This document shows positions 7,435 to 16,514 of a stretch of 21,842 nt of DNA, in pieces. Location of the stretch: contig JAOTTZ010000003.1 in NCBI GenBank assembly GCA_029864165.1, forward strand, positions 1 through 21,842, read 5' to 3'. Under the pieces are notes generated by a model. The model was given only the letters and a program-made list of their open reading frames with translations, searched no databases and was not told the origin of the DNA. Positions within the stretch are counted from its first letter, which is position 1. Each line of letters opens with the position of its first letter. Made by a program: the position numbers and the translations under genes. Origin of the DNA: Burkholderiaceae bacterium (GTDB taxonomy: Bacteria > Pseudomonadota > Gammaproteobacteria > Burkholderiales > Burkholderiaceae_C).

Positions 7435-8571
7435 TCAAGCGATGGTCAGGTGTTCCGTGCCGGCGGCGAGATCGGTGTTGCGGGCGCGCTGGCTGTGCAG
7501 CTTGATTTGCAAGCGCAAATCGTTGACCGAGTCGGCATTGCGCAACGCGTCTTCGTACGTCACCGCCTGGCTCTCGTACAGGTCGAAGAGGCTTTGGTCG
7601 AAGGTTTGCATGCCAAGTTCGCGCGAACGCTTCATGATGTCCTTGATTTCGGTTACCTCGCCCTTGAAGATCAGCTCGCTGATCAGCGGCGTGTTGAGCA
7701 ATATTTCAACTGCCGCAATGCGGCCCTTGCCTTCCTGACGCGGCAGCAGCCGCTGCGACACCAGTGACTTCAGGTTCAAGGATAAATCCATCAACAGCTG
7801 CGCGCGCCGCTCTTCGGGGAAAAAGTTGATGACACGATCAAGCGCCTGGTTGGCGCTATTGGCGTGCAGAGTTGCCATGCACAGGTGGCCGGTTTCGGCG
7901 AAAGCCACCGCATGTTCCATCGTCTCGCGATCTCTGATCTCACCCATCAAGATGACGTCGGGCGCCTGGCGCAAGGTGTTTTTCAACGCCGCCCCCCAGC
8001 CTTCGGTATCGATGCCAACTTCTCTTTGCGTGATGATGCAGTTCTTGTGTGCGTGCACAAATTCGACCGGGTCTTCGATCGTGATGATGTGCCCATACGA
8101 GTGCTCATTGCGGTAATCGACCATGGACGCCAGGGAAGTGCTCTTGCCCGAGCCGGTTGCCCCCACAAAAATTACCAAGCCGCGCTTGGTCATGGCGACG
8201 TCTTTAAGCACATGGGGCAGACCCAAGCCGTCGATGGTGGGCAATTCCCTGGGAATCGTGCGCAGGACCAGCCCGACGTGGCTTTGCTGCACGAAAGCAT
8301 TGACGCGAAAACGCCCTATACCCTGCGGTGAGATAGCAAAGTTGCACTCTTTCGTGCGCTCGAACTCGGCGGTTTGCTTGTCGTTCATCACCGCTCGCGT
8401 CAGCGCCAACGTATGCTGATCGGTCAACGGTTGCGGCGAGACTTTGGTCACTTTGCCATCGACCTTGATGGCAGGGGGGAACTCTGCCGTCAAAAACAAG
8501 TCAGACCCATTGCGCGACACCATCAAGCGCAGCAAGTCGTTGATGAATTTGGATGCTTGGTCTCGTTCCAT
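7435..8571 (-). CDS. pilU: Type IV pilus retraction ATPase accessory protein PilU
   Basis: This 378-residue hexameric AAA-type secretion ATPase is a PilT paralogue that cooperates with PilT in pilus retraction and twitching. The N-terminal PAS-like domain (about 1-100) is followed by the RecA-like ATPase domain. Walker A is GATGSGKST, the Asp box is TIEDPVEFVH, Walker B is VILMGEIRD and the His box is HLCMATLHANSA. FERTKECNFAI near the N-terminal domain and the long polar C-terminal tail are PilU-like. The ATG at 8571 has GGAGAG upstream; an earlier in-frame start would enter the preceding gene. It is the last gene of the pilT operon, 34 bp after the cNMP-domain gene. Confidence 0.96.
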   Translation of the reverse strand: MERDQASKFINDLLRLMVSRNGSDLFLTAEFPPAIKVDGKVTKVSPQPLTDQHTLALTRAVMNDKQTAEFERTKECNFAISPQGIGRFRVNAFVQQSHVGLVLRTIPRELPTIDGLGLPHVLKDVAMTKRGLVIFVGATGSGKSTSLASMVDYRNEHSYGHIITIEDPVEFVHAHKNCIITQREVGIDTEGWGAALKNTLRQAPDVILMGEIRDRETMEHAVAFAETGHLCMATLHANSANQALDRVINFFPEERRAQLLMDLSLNLKSLVSQRLLPRQEGKGRIAAVEILLNTPLISELIFKGEVTEIKDIMKRSRELGMQTFDQSLFDLYESQAVTYEDALRNADSVNDLRLQIKLHSQRARNTDLAAGTEHLTIA

Positions 8572-8605
8572 GCTCTCTCCAGTGTACTGGCATCTGCCGT
8601 GCCTA

Positions 8606-9265
8606 CTATGCCTCTTCGCGCGCCAACAAGGCATTCAGTCGCGCACTCACCAGCCGCAGCCGCAACGACAGGCGCCGCGCTAGCGATGCCAGTAAGGCCA
8701 TCCCAACGCGAGGCTCAAGATCGATCATCTCACCCAGCCGTTGCGCGTCCACCACCGCCAGCGTGCAGGGCGTGAGCGTCGTGCAGGTGGAAAAGCGCGC
8801 ACCAGCGTCGAGCAACGACATCTCGCCTAGCATGTCGCCTGCCTGCGCTTCGGCGAGCCGGGTTCGACCGCCTTTGGGCTGTATCCGGTCGACCGCGATT
8901 GTTCCCTCGAGCACCATGAGCATATAGTCGCCTTGCTCGTCTTGGCAAATCACGTCCTGCCCAGCCGGCACCTTGAAAAACTGAAGATAGTGGAGCATGC
9001 CTTTACGCTGTTCCGCGTTGAGCGAGGCACCGTGGCGATCAGCTTCCCAAAGCCCGCGGAAAAGTTCTGCGCCTAGTACAGGATCGCAAAGTTGGGCGCC
9101 GATGGCTGGTGCACGTTCGGCCCAGGTGGTGAACACTTCTGCTTCGTCAGCGCGTTCGCCGAACTGGGTGGATGACGAAAAAGCCGAGTCACCACCCACA
9201 GGCGCGGCGGCGGGCTCGGCCGGCGTGGGTTTCAATCTGGGCAACAAACTCTTTATCAAAGACAC
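8606..9265 (-). CDS. Cyclic-nucleotide-binding domain protein of the pilT-pilU operon
   Basis: The 219-residue protein carries one cNMP-binding (CAP_ED) beta-roll at about residues 95-195 and no helix-turn-helix, so it is not a Crp-type DNA-binding regulator. The ligand cassette reads GDMLGEMSLLDAGARFST; the Glu and the Arg that bind ribose and phosphate in CAP are both present, so nucleotide binding is plausible. The first 60-90 residues are Pro/Ala/Ser-rich and look disordered. The start is taken as the GTG at 9265 (AGGA eight bases upstream), giving MSLIKSLLPRLKP; the frame extends to 9376 but would then overlap pilT. It lies between pilT and pilU with gaps of 28 and 34 bp, which suggests a role in pilus retraction control. 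This role is inferred. Confidence 0.85.
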   Translation of the reverse strand: MSLIKSLLPRLKPTPAEPAAAPVGGDSAFSSSTQFGERADEAEVFTTWAERAPAIGAQLCDPVLGAELFRGLWEADRHGASLNAEQRKGMLHYLQFFKVPAGQDVICQDEQGDYMLMVLEGTIAVDRIQPKGGRTRLAEAQAGDMLGEMSLLDAGARFSTCTTLTPCTLAVVDAQRLGEMIDLEPRVGMALLASLARRLSLRLRLVSARLNALLAREEA

Positions 9266-9293
9266 GGCTGAGGTCCTGCGGTGCGCCCGTTCC

Positions 9294-10337
9294 TCAACCT
9301 GGGAAGTTATCGGGGAACTTGGCCTTGCTGCGCGCTTCGGCTGGGGAGACGACATTGCGCCGTACCAAGTCGGCAAGGTTTTGATCTAGCGTCTGCATAC
9401 CTATGTTGCTACCGGTCTGGATCGCCGAGTACATCTGAGCAATTTTGGCCTCGCGTATCAGATTGCGAATCGCGGCTGTGCCCAGCATGATCTCGTGGCC
9501 CGCGACCCGGCCTGAGCCGTCCTTGAGCTTGCACAGCGTCTGCGAAATCACCCCCACCAGCGATTCGGACAACATCGCGCGCACCATCTCTTTCTCAGCC
9601 GCAGGAAACACATCGACGATGCGGTCGATGGTCTTGGCGGCCGAACTGGTGTGCAGGGTGCCAAAGACCAAGTGACCGGTTTCGGCGGCAGTCAGTGCCA
9701 ATCGGATTGTTTCAAGATCGCGCATTTCGCCGACCAGTATTGCGTCCGGGTCTTCGCGCAGTGCCGAACGCAGCGCATTGGCAAAACTCATGGTGTGGGG
9801 GCCTACTTCGCGTTGGTTGATCAAACACTTCTTAGACTCGTGAACGAACTCTATGGGGTCTTCCACCGTGAGTACGTGACCGTATTCCGTTTCGTTCAAG
9901 TGATTGACCATGGCGGCCAAGGTGGTGGACTTGCCGGAACCCGTGGGCCCCGTGACCAGTACCAAGCCGCGCGGCTTCAACGCCAATTCAGCAAACACCT
10001 TGGGTGCGTTGAGCTGTTCGAGCGAAAGAATTTTTGAAGGAATGGTACGAAACACCGCGCCTGAACCGCGGTTGTGGTTGAAAGCATTGACCCGAAAACG
10101 CGCCAAGCCCTGGATCTCGAACGAGAAGTCGCACTCCAAAATTTCCTCGTACGCTTTGCGTTGCGAGTCGTTCATGATGTCGTAGACCATCTCGTGCACT
10201 TGCTTGTGCTCCAGCGGATCGACGTTGATTCGCCGCACGTCGCCATGCACCCGGATCATCGGCGGCAGGCCGGCAGACAAGTGAAGGTCGGAAGCTTTGT
10301 TCTTGACCGAGAACGCCAGCAGTTGGGTGATATCCAT
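9294..10337 (-). CDS. pilT: Type IV pilus retraction ATPase PilT
   Basis: This 347-residue cytoplasmic motor depolymerises type IV pili, powering twitching motility, adhesion and DNA uptake. The N-terminal domain starts MDITQLLAFSVKNKASDLHL. The ATPase core has Walker A GPTGSGKST, Asp box TVEDPIEFVH, Walker B AILVGEMRD and His box HLVFGTLHTSSA. The C-terminal AIRNLIREAKI segment corresponds to the AIRNLIRE motif needed for retraction in PilT but not PilU, which separates it from the paralogue downstream. It is the first gene of a three-gene minus-strand operon and is divergent from yggS, an arrangement common in proteobacteria. The ribosome-binding site is weak. Confidence 0.97.
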   Translation of the reverse strand: MDITQLLAFSVKNKASDLHLSAGLPPMIRVHGDVRRINVDPLEHKQVHEMVYDIMNDSQRKAYEEILECDFSFEIQGLARFRVNAFNHNRGSGAVFRTIPSKILSLEQLNAPKVFAELALKPRGLVLVTGPTGSGKSTTLAAMVNHLNETEYGHVLTVEDPIEFVHESKKCLINQREVGPHTMSFANALRSALREDPDAILVGEMRDLETIRLALTAAETGHLVFGTLHTSSAAKTIDRIVDVFPAAEKEMVRAMLSESLVGVISQTLCKLKDGSGRVAGHEIMLGTAAIRNLIREAKIAQMYSAIQTGSNIGMQTLDQNLADLVRRNVVSPAEARSKAKFPDNFPG

Positions 10338-10487
10338 GAGTGGTGTCTGTTGAGCTTGGTGTTTATGTGCCGGGAATGGGCGTTAACCGGTAAGTTCTTG
10401 GCTGTTGTGAGAGGATTTCCGCAATACTGCCCTCGCCAAGTCCTCACCACAGCCCTGTCCGGCTGAACGCGATACTCTCGGCAGATT
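10338..10487. promoter_or_regulatory. Divergent promoter region pilT/yggS
   Basis: This 150-bp gap must hold the promoters of both the pilT operon and yggS. An imperfect inverted repeat (10401-10418 with 10438-10453, GCTGTTGTGAG against CTCACCACAGC) is a candidate regulatory site or RNA hairpin. No convincing sigma-70 boxes could be assigned by eye. Confidence 0.4.
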
Positions 10488-11174
10488 ATGACGACAATTC
10501 GCACCCAGTTACAAGCGGTCCACCTTCGCATTGCGCAAGCATGTGCCATTGCGCAACGGCCTGTGCCAGGCATTGCGCTGTTGGCAGTGAGCAAGGCCGT
10601 GGCAGCCGACCGTGTGCGCGAGGCTTACGCCTGCGGTCAGCGTTGCTTCGGTGAGAACTATGTGCAAGAAGCGTTGGCCAAAATCGAACTGCTGGGTGAC
10701 CTGCGGCCCGGCATAGAGTGGCACATGATAGGCCCGCTGCAGAGCAACAAGGCCCGTTTGGTGGCGGAGCACTTCGACTGGGTGCACAGCGTGGACCGGC
10801 TGAAGTTGGCTGAGCAATTGAATACACGTCGTCCTGAACGGTTGGCGCCCATGAACGTTTGCCTGCAAGTCAATATCAGCGCCGAAAAGAGCAAGAGCGG
10901 GCTGATGCCTGAGGAGGTAAGCGCCGTCGCCCACGCCTTGGACGAGCTGCCCCGGCTGCGTTTGCGCGGATTGATGGCTATTCCACAACCCGCGCAAACC
11001 TTTGAGGCACAGCGCGGACCACATCGCGCGCTGCGCGAACTGTTCGAAGCGTTGAAGGCGCAGGGGCTGAGCCTCGACACGCTATCGATGGGGATGAGCG
11101 ACGACCTGGAGGCCGCCGTCGTCGAAGGTGCTACCGTGGTGCGCGTCGGCAGCGCAATATTCGGCCAGCGTTAG
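10488..11174 (+). CDS. yggS: PLP homeostasis protein YggS (PLPBP family)
   Basis: The 228-residue protein is a single-domain fold-type III PLP-binding protein. The family has no established enzyme activity and controls the pyridoxal-phosphate pool and amino-acid/vitamin B6 balance. The PLP lysine is Lys36 in LLAVSKAV, followed by the signature FGENYVQEA. HMIGPLQSNKAR, VNISAEKSKSG, LRGLMAIP, MGMSDDLEAAV and VRVGSAIFGQR are all typical. The first ATG gives the expected N-terminus. It is divergent from pilT. Its TAG stop is one base before repeat element 2. Confidence 0.97.
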   Translation: MTTIRTQLQAVHLRIAQACAIAQRPVPGIALLAVSKAVAADRVREAYACGQRCFGENYVQEALAKIELLGDLRPGIEWHMIGPLQSNKARLVAEHFDWVHSVDRLKLAEQLNTRRPERLAPMNVCLQVNISAEKSKSGLMPEEVSAVAHALDELPRLRLRGLMAIPQPAQTFEAQRGPHRALRELFEALKAQGLSLDTLSMGMSDDLEAAVVEGATVVRVGSAIFGQR

Positions 11175-11175
11175 C

Positions 11176-11444
11176 AGAACCTATCTCATAATCATTCACG
11201 TGTGCGACGGTGGCAATTCGGGATGCGATGCGAGAAGGCCGAGCGCACCCATATCGGGCATATGGGTAGCGAGGCCGACGCTGCAGCGCGCCCGCATTGC
11301 CCCCGTCCCGAAGGGTTGAGGCCAAAATCGCCGCTGGCGGCGTTGCTTGCCTTGCGCATATTCCCAATATGGGCTTCGGCAAGCGTCTAGCCAACAGCGA
11401 TTTTGGCCTCAACGCAGCGCGCGAATGATTATGAGATAGGTTCT
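11176..11444. repeat. Structured dispersed repeat, element 2 (269 bp)
   Basis: The ends form a 22-bp perfect inverted repeat (11176-11197 with 11423-11444) beginning AGAACCTATC, as in element 1. Arm A is shorter and less perfect (ACGGTGGCAAT pairing with ATTGCCCCCGT) and includes a CCCATAT/ATATGGG hairpin. Arm B pairs 11315-11331 with 11397-11413 (17 perfect pairs). It has a nested stem at 11345-11351/11378-11384 and an apical hairpin at 11357-11371 with a 5-nt loop. The two arms are joined by the same CCCGAAGGGTTG found in element 1. Distances between parts match element 1 to within 1 bp. It has no plausible coding frame. It fills the space between convergent yggS and sucD and may act there as a bidirectional terminator. 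Confidence 0.9.
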
Positions 11445-12336
11445 AGAGCAAGCTTTTGAGCAGCTTGCCCATTTCCGACGGATTGCGCGTCACCGCCAGG
11501 CCGCACTCTTGCATGATCGCAAGCTTGGCCTCTGCGGTATCGGCCCCACCCGATATCAGCGCGCCGGCGTGGCCCATGCGCTTGCCGGGTGGCGCGGTCA
11601 CGCCGGCAATGAATCCGGCGACGGGTTTTTTCATGTGGGCCTTGCACCAAAGTGCAGCTTCGGCCTCGTCGGGGCCGCCGATCTCGCCGATCATGATGAC
11701 GGCCTCGGTATCGGGGTCGTCGTTGAACAGCCGCATGACATCGATGTGCTTGAGGCCGTTGATCGGGTCGCCACCGATGCCGACCGCGCTCGATTGGCCC
11801 AAGCCGATGTCTGTCAACTGCGCGACTGCTTCGTAGGTCAACGTGCCCGAACGCGAGACCACACCGACCCGGCCTTTGCGGTGTATATGCCCCGGCATGA
11901 TGCCGATCTTGATTTCGTCGGGCGTGATCAGGCCTGGGCAGTTGGGGCCAAGCAGCAGTGTTTGTTTGCCACCAGCGGCTTGCTTGGCTTTCATTCGGTT
12001 GCGCACCTCGAGCATGTCGCGCACCGGGATGCCCTCGGTGATGCAGACGACCAGGTCGAGCTCGGCTTCGACCGCTTCCCAAATGGCGGCCGCCGCGCCC
12101 GCCGGCGGTACGTAAATCACGCTGACAGTGGCGCCTGTTGCGCTGACGGCATCACGCACGCCGGCAAAAATGGGGATCCCCTCAAAACTTTCGCCCGCCT
12201 TTTTGGGGTTGACCCCAGCGACAAAACAGCGCTTGCCGTTGGCATAGTCGCGGCACATGCGGGTGTGCAAAGCCCCGGTCTTTCCGGTGATGCCTTGGGT
12301 GATGACCTTGGTGTCTTTGTTGATGAGGATGCTCAT
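11443..12336 (-). CDS. sucD: Succinyl-CoA synthetase alpha subunit
   Basis: The 297-residue alpha subunit works with SucC in the TCA cycle to convert succinyl-CoA to succinate with formation of ATP or GTP. The Rossmann CoA-binding domain (about 1-130) has GITGKTG at 15-21. The ligase domain carries the phosphorylated histidine His256 in [23 protein letters not shown] and the C-terminal [14 protein letters not shown] are also typical. Its ATG overlaps the sucC stop by four bases (ATGA), so the subunits are translationally coupled. The stop codon TAG overlaps the last two bases of repeat element 2. Confidence 0.98.
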   Translation of the reverse strand: MSILINKDTKVITQGITGKTGALHTRMCRDYANGKRCFVAGVNPKKAGESFEGIPIFAGVRDAVSATGATVSVIYVPPAGAAAAIWEAVEAELDLVVCITEGIPVRDMLEVRNRMKAKQAAGGKQTLLLGPNCPGLITPDEIKIGIMPGHIHRKGRVGVVSRSGTLTYEAVAQLTDIGLGQSSAVGIGGDPINGLKHIDVMRLFNDDPDTEAVIMIGEIGGPDEAEAALWCKAHMKKPVAGFIAGVTAPPGKRMGHAGALISGGADTAEAKLAIMQECGLAVTRNPSEMGKLLKSLL

Positions 12337-13517
12337 GGTCTCTTCTCCAGGGCGGTCATGGCCTTTTGCGCGGCTTCGGCCATGGTGTCAGCGCTGATGA
12401 TGGGCAGGCCGCTTTCGGCCAGCAACTTCTTGCCCAAGTCTTCGTTGGTGCCGTTCATGCGCACCACCAGCGGAACGTTAAGGTTGACCGCTTTGCAGGC
12501 CGCTATCACGCCCTCGGCAATGGTGTCGCAGCGCATGATGCCACCGAAGATGTTGACGAGAATGGCCTGCACCTTGGGGTTGCCGAGCATGATTTTGAAA
12601 GCCTCGGTCACCTTCTCGGTGGTAGCACTGCCGCCGACATCGAGAAAGTTGGCGGGCTCGCCGCCGAACAGCTTGATGGTGTCCATGGTGGCCATCGCCA
12701 AACCCGCGCCATTGACCAAGCAGCCGATGTTGCCGCCCAGTTGAATGTAGGACAGGTCGAACTTGCTGGCTTGCACTTCCGCCGGGTCTTCTTCGTCGAG
12801 GTCACGGTAGGCCACGATCTCGGGGTGGCGGAAAAGGGCATTGGGGTCGAAGTTGAATTTGGCATCAAGCGCCTTAAGGTTGCTGGGCTTGCCGTCGACG
12901 CCAGCCTCCAAAATGAGCGGATTGATTTCGGCCAGGCTGCAATCGTTGTCCATATAGCAGGCGCAGAGCTTCTCGAACACTTCGACGGCCTGCGCCTGGC
13001 TGCCGGGCGGTACGCCTATGCCCTGCGCCAGCTCCAAGCCTTGCGCATAGGTCATGCCGGTATCTGGGTCGACAAAGACCTTGATGATCTTCTCGGGCGT
13101 GCTGTGCGCCACTTCTTCGATGTTCATGCCGCCCTCGCTCGATGCCATCACGACGACGCGTTGTGTCGTGCGGTCGGTCAGCGCTGCGACGTAGTACTCT
13201 TTTTGGATGTTGGCGCCTTCTTCGATCAGCAGGCGGCGCACCTTCTGGCCCTGTGGCCCGGTTTGATGGGTGACCAACTGCATGCCCAGAATTTCACCCG
13301 CAAACTTTTCCACCTCGGCCAGCGAACGCGCCAGCTTCACGCCGCCGCCCTTGCCGCGCCCTCCGGCGTGAATCTGCGCCTTCACCACCCATACCGACCC
13401 ACCCAGTTTTTGCGCCGCCTCAAGCGCCTCCTGCACCGTGAAAGCGGGGTAGCCGCGCGGTACCGGTATGCCGGCGCGGCTCAGAACCTCTTTGCCCTGG
13501 TACTCGTGAATCTTCAT
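12333..13517 (-). CDS. sucC: ADP-forming succinyl-CoA synthetase beta subunit
   Basis: The 394-residue beta subunit holds the nucleotide site (ATP-grasp domain, about 1-240) and the succinate/CoA-ligase domain. Visible marks are [12 protein letters not shown] at the start, [75 protein letters not shown] and [15 protein letters not shown]. The length is normal. The start ATG is preceded by AAGGA. It is the first gene of sucCD; recX lies upstream on the same strand across a 277-bp gap, so sucCD probably has its own promoter there. Confidence 0.98.
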   Translation of the reverse strand: MKIHEYQGKEVLSRAGIPVPRGYPAFTVQEALEAAQKLGGSVWVVKAQIHAGGRGKGGGVKLARSLAEVEKFAGEILGMQLVTHQTGPQGQKVRRLLIEEGANIQKEYYVAALTDRTTQRVVVMASSEGGMNIEEVAHSTPEKIIKVFVDPDTGMTYAQGLELAQGIGVPPGSQAQAVEVFEKLCACYMDNDCSLAEINPLILEAGVDGKPSNLKALDAKFNFDPNALFRHPEIVAYRDLDEEDPAEVQASKFDLSYIQLGGNIGCLVNGAGLAMATMDTIKLFGGEPANFLDVGGSATTEKVTEAFKIMLGNPKVQAILVNIFGGIMRCDTIAEGVIAACKAVNLNVPLVVRMNGTNEDLGKKLLAESGLPIISADTMAEAAQKAMTALEKRP

Positions 13518-13593
13518 GCTTGGTTTCCTTGATCTCTGACCGACAAGGTCTTGGCGTTAATGGGAAGACTTCCGCGCTACGGCCTTGGGTTGC

Positions 13594-13676
13594 TCACCCC
13601 AACCCTCTCCCGCTGATGCGGGATAGGGTGTGTACTTGCCCCCTCTCCCCGATTTAGCCGGAAGAGGTTGGGGTGA
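13594..13676. repeat. Dispersed palindromic repeat of the TCACCCCAACCCTCTCCC type
   Basis: TCACCCCAACC (13594-13604) is matched by GGTTGGGGTGA (13666-13676), an 11-bp perfect inverted repeat. An inner hairpin, ACCCTCTCCCGC paired with GCGGGATAGGGT (13602-13629), lies on its left side. The wording is that of a palindromic intergenic repeat I know from many beta- and gammaproteobacterial genomes. It sits between recX and sucC, and no gene is seen in the surrounding gap (13518-13794). Confidence 0.65.
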
Positions 13677-13794
13677 CAATCTTCGAGCATTGAGCAGACA
13701 TGGCCTTAGACAGGGCTATCGCCAATGACGACGCGCGCAGACAAGCAAGCCGGGCAATGTAGCACGCTGCGGCTGCAGCAAACGCGGTGTCGAC

Positions 13795-14259
13795 TCAATC
13801 GTCATCGTTGCCACCACACACCACCTGACGGATAAGCTCTGCCGTGAAGCCGCGTGCCGCGAGAAAACGCATTTGCTTGGCGCGCGCAGCAGCATCGCCC
13901 GCTGGCGCGTCGAACTTGCGCGACCACACAGCGCGCGCACGCGCGAGCTCGCTGTCCTTGAGCGCCTGCGCTGCATCCGGCGGGAGCTTCAACCCGTGCT
14001 GCGCCAACTCGCGTTGGATACGCAGATTGCCGTAGCGTGCGGCGCGCACATGAACGCGGGATTGCACAAACCTGTCTTGTGACAGGTAGTGATGTTCCTC
14101 CAGCCAGTCGAGCAAGGCGTTGACCTGCTCGGCAGCCCCGGCCGGGTCGTCGTTGCCTGCGCGTGCGTGGCGTAACAGTTTGCGGCGCAACTCGCTGCGG
14201 CTGTGCTCGCGTTGGGCAAGCCACTGAACGGCGCGCGCTTTCAGCGTCGGTGGGGGCAC
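13795..14259 (-). CDS. recX: Regulatory protein RecX
   Basis: The 154-residue helical-repeat protein binds RecA filaments and inhibits their extension, limiting recombination and the SOS response. Typical segments are REHSRSELRRKL, DWLEEHHYLSQDRFVQSRV, RYGNLRIQRELAQHG, WSRKF and MRFLAARGFTAELIRQV. The start is taken as a GTG at 14259; the reading frame stays open further upstream towards recA, so the first residues are uncertain. It lies 35 bp downstream of recA on the same strand and is presumably cotranscribed by partial read-through. Confidence 0.93.
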   Translation of the reverse strand: MPPPTLKARAVQWLAQREHSRSELRRKLLRHARAGNDDPAGAAEQVNALLDWLEEHHYLSQDRFVQSRVHVRAARYGNLRIQRELAQHGLKLPPDAAQALKDSELARARAVWSRKFDAPAGDAAARAKQMRFLAARGFTAELIRQVVCGGNDDD

Positions 14260-14294
14260 CTCAGGTTCCAGAGCCGCATCTGAGGGGCCGAACT

Positions 14295-15338
<1,044 letters not shown>

Positions 15339-15405
15339 GGTGGTCTCCAAGTAGTAGCGTCGATTATCTCAAACGCCAATGCCGCAGCAGACGTCCAAGC
15401 TTGAA

Positions 15406-16461
15406 TCACGCAGACTGAAGCCGACTGGGCGGTGCGCCGGCATGCAGGCAACGCGGCTGAAAGCGGCTCACCCTTGCCGCGATCTGTGCAATGTGCTCGG
15501 GCGTGGTGCCGCAGCAGCCACCGGCGATGTTCAGAAAGCCGGCCTTGGCGAAGTCCTCCATCAAGCTGCCGGTTACGTCGGGTGTTTCGTCGAAGCCGGT
15601 ATCGCTCATCGGGTTGGGTAGGCCGGCGTTGGGGTAGCAACTGATGAACGTGTCGCCCGCTACCTTGCTCAACTCCTCAATGTAGGGCCGCATCAATGTG
15701 GCACCGAGGGCGCAGTTCAAACCCACCGCCAGCGGGCGCGCATGGCGCACCGAATGCCAAAACGCGCCCACTGTTTGGCCCGACAGAATTCGCCCCGAGG
15801 CGTCTGTCACCGTGCCGGAAATGATGACCGGCAGGCGCTCGCCACTGGCCTCCATCCATTCGTCGAGCGCGAAGATGGCCGCCTTGGCGTTGAGCGTATC
15901 GAAAATGGTCTCGACCAGAAACAGGTCGCATCCGCCTTCGAACAACCCCTCGACTTGCTCCAAGTAGGCGTCTTTCAACTCGTCGAAACTCACGTTGCGC
16001 GCCGCCGGGTCGTTGACGTCGGGGCTGATGCTCGCCGTGCGCGGTGTGGGGCCGATAGCGCCGGCGACAAAGCGCGGCTGGTCCGGCGTCGTGTGCTTGT
16101 CGCAGGCGGCGCGTGCGATGCGAGCCGCAGCCACGTTCATCTCGCGAGCGACATGCGCCAAACCATAGTCTTGCTGCGCAATACGGGTAGCGCCGAAGGT
16201 GTTGGTCTCGACAATGTCGCTACCCGCGGCCAGGTATTGTTCGTGGATCTCACGAATCACCTCGGGCTGCGTGAGCTGCAGCAATTCATTGTTGCCTTTG
16301 AGGTCTGACGGGTGATCGGCAAACTGCGTCCCGCGGAAATCAGCCTCCGAAAGCTTGTGGCGCTGAATCATCGTACCCATGGCGCCATCGAGGATAGCGA
16401 TGCGCTGCGGCAGAATCCGGGCCAGCGCTGCGCCCCGTGTGTAGCCCACTTTGTTGCTCAT
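15406..16461 (-). CDS. metH: Homocysteine S-methyltransferase domain protein (N-terminal module of split MetH)
   Basis: The 351-residue protein corresponds to only the first, homocysteine-binding (beta/alpha)8 barrel of cobalamin-dependent methionine synthase. The zinc ligands are all present: Cys250 in VGLNCALG and Cys316-Cys317 in [19 protein letters not shown] and ETNTFGAT are typical MetH wording, so it is closer to MetH than to betaine- or S-methylmethionine-type enzymes. The frame ends cleanly about 35 residues after the second zinc site, so this is a free-standing module rather than a frameshift. The folate, cobalamin and activation domains must be encoded elsewhere; neither neighbour here (recA, GGDEF-EAL gene) provides them. 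Split metH genes are known in Comamonadaceae, where the halves are usually adjacent. Confidence 0.92.
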   Translation of the reverse strand: MSNKVGYTRGAALARILPQRIAILDGAMGTMIQRHKLSEADFRGTQFADHPSDLKGNNELLQLTQPEVIREIHEQYLAAGSDIVETNTFGATRIAQQDYGLAHVAREMNVAAARIARAACDKHTTPDQPRFVAGAIGPTPRTASISPDVNDPAARNVSFDELKDAYLEQVEGLFEGGCDLFLVETIFDTLNAKAAIFALDEWMEASGERLPVIISGTVTDASGRILSGQTVGAFWHSVRHARPLAVGLNCALGATLMRPYIEELSKVAGDTFISCYPNAGLPNPMSDTGFDETPDVTGSLMEDFAKAGFLNIAGGCCGTTPEHIAQIAARVSRFQPRCLHAGAPPSRLQSA

Positions 16462-16475
16462 GCCACCAATTGTAG

Positions 16476-16496
16476 GAAACCCCGAAGGTGGGGCTC
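16476..16496 (-). terminator. Weak hairpin after the GGDEF-EAL gene
   Basis: On the minus strand GCCCC-ACCTTC-GGGG is followed by TTTCC, in the 53-bp gap between the GGDEF-EAL gene and the MetH-type gene. The stem is four pairs and the T-run three bases, so it may only be an attenuator-like hairpin. Confidence 0.3.
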
Positions 16497-16514
16497 CCCC
16501 GGGGCGATCAAACC

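Noticed and set aside
11509..12744. Long open frame (411 codons) on the plus strand
   Set aside because: It lies antisense to sucD and sucC, which are unmistakable. Long antisense frames are expected in GC-rich coding DNA, and the translation has no family features.
12366..13532. Long open frame (388 codons) antisense to sucC
   Set aside because: His- and Leu-rich translation without motifs; a shadow of sucC.
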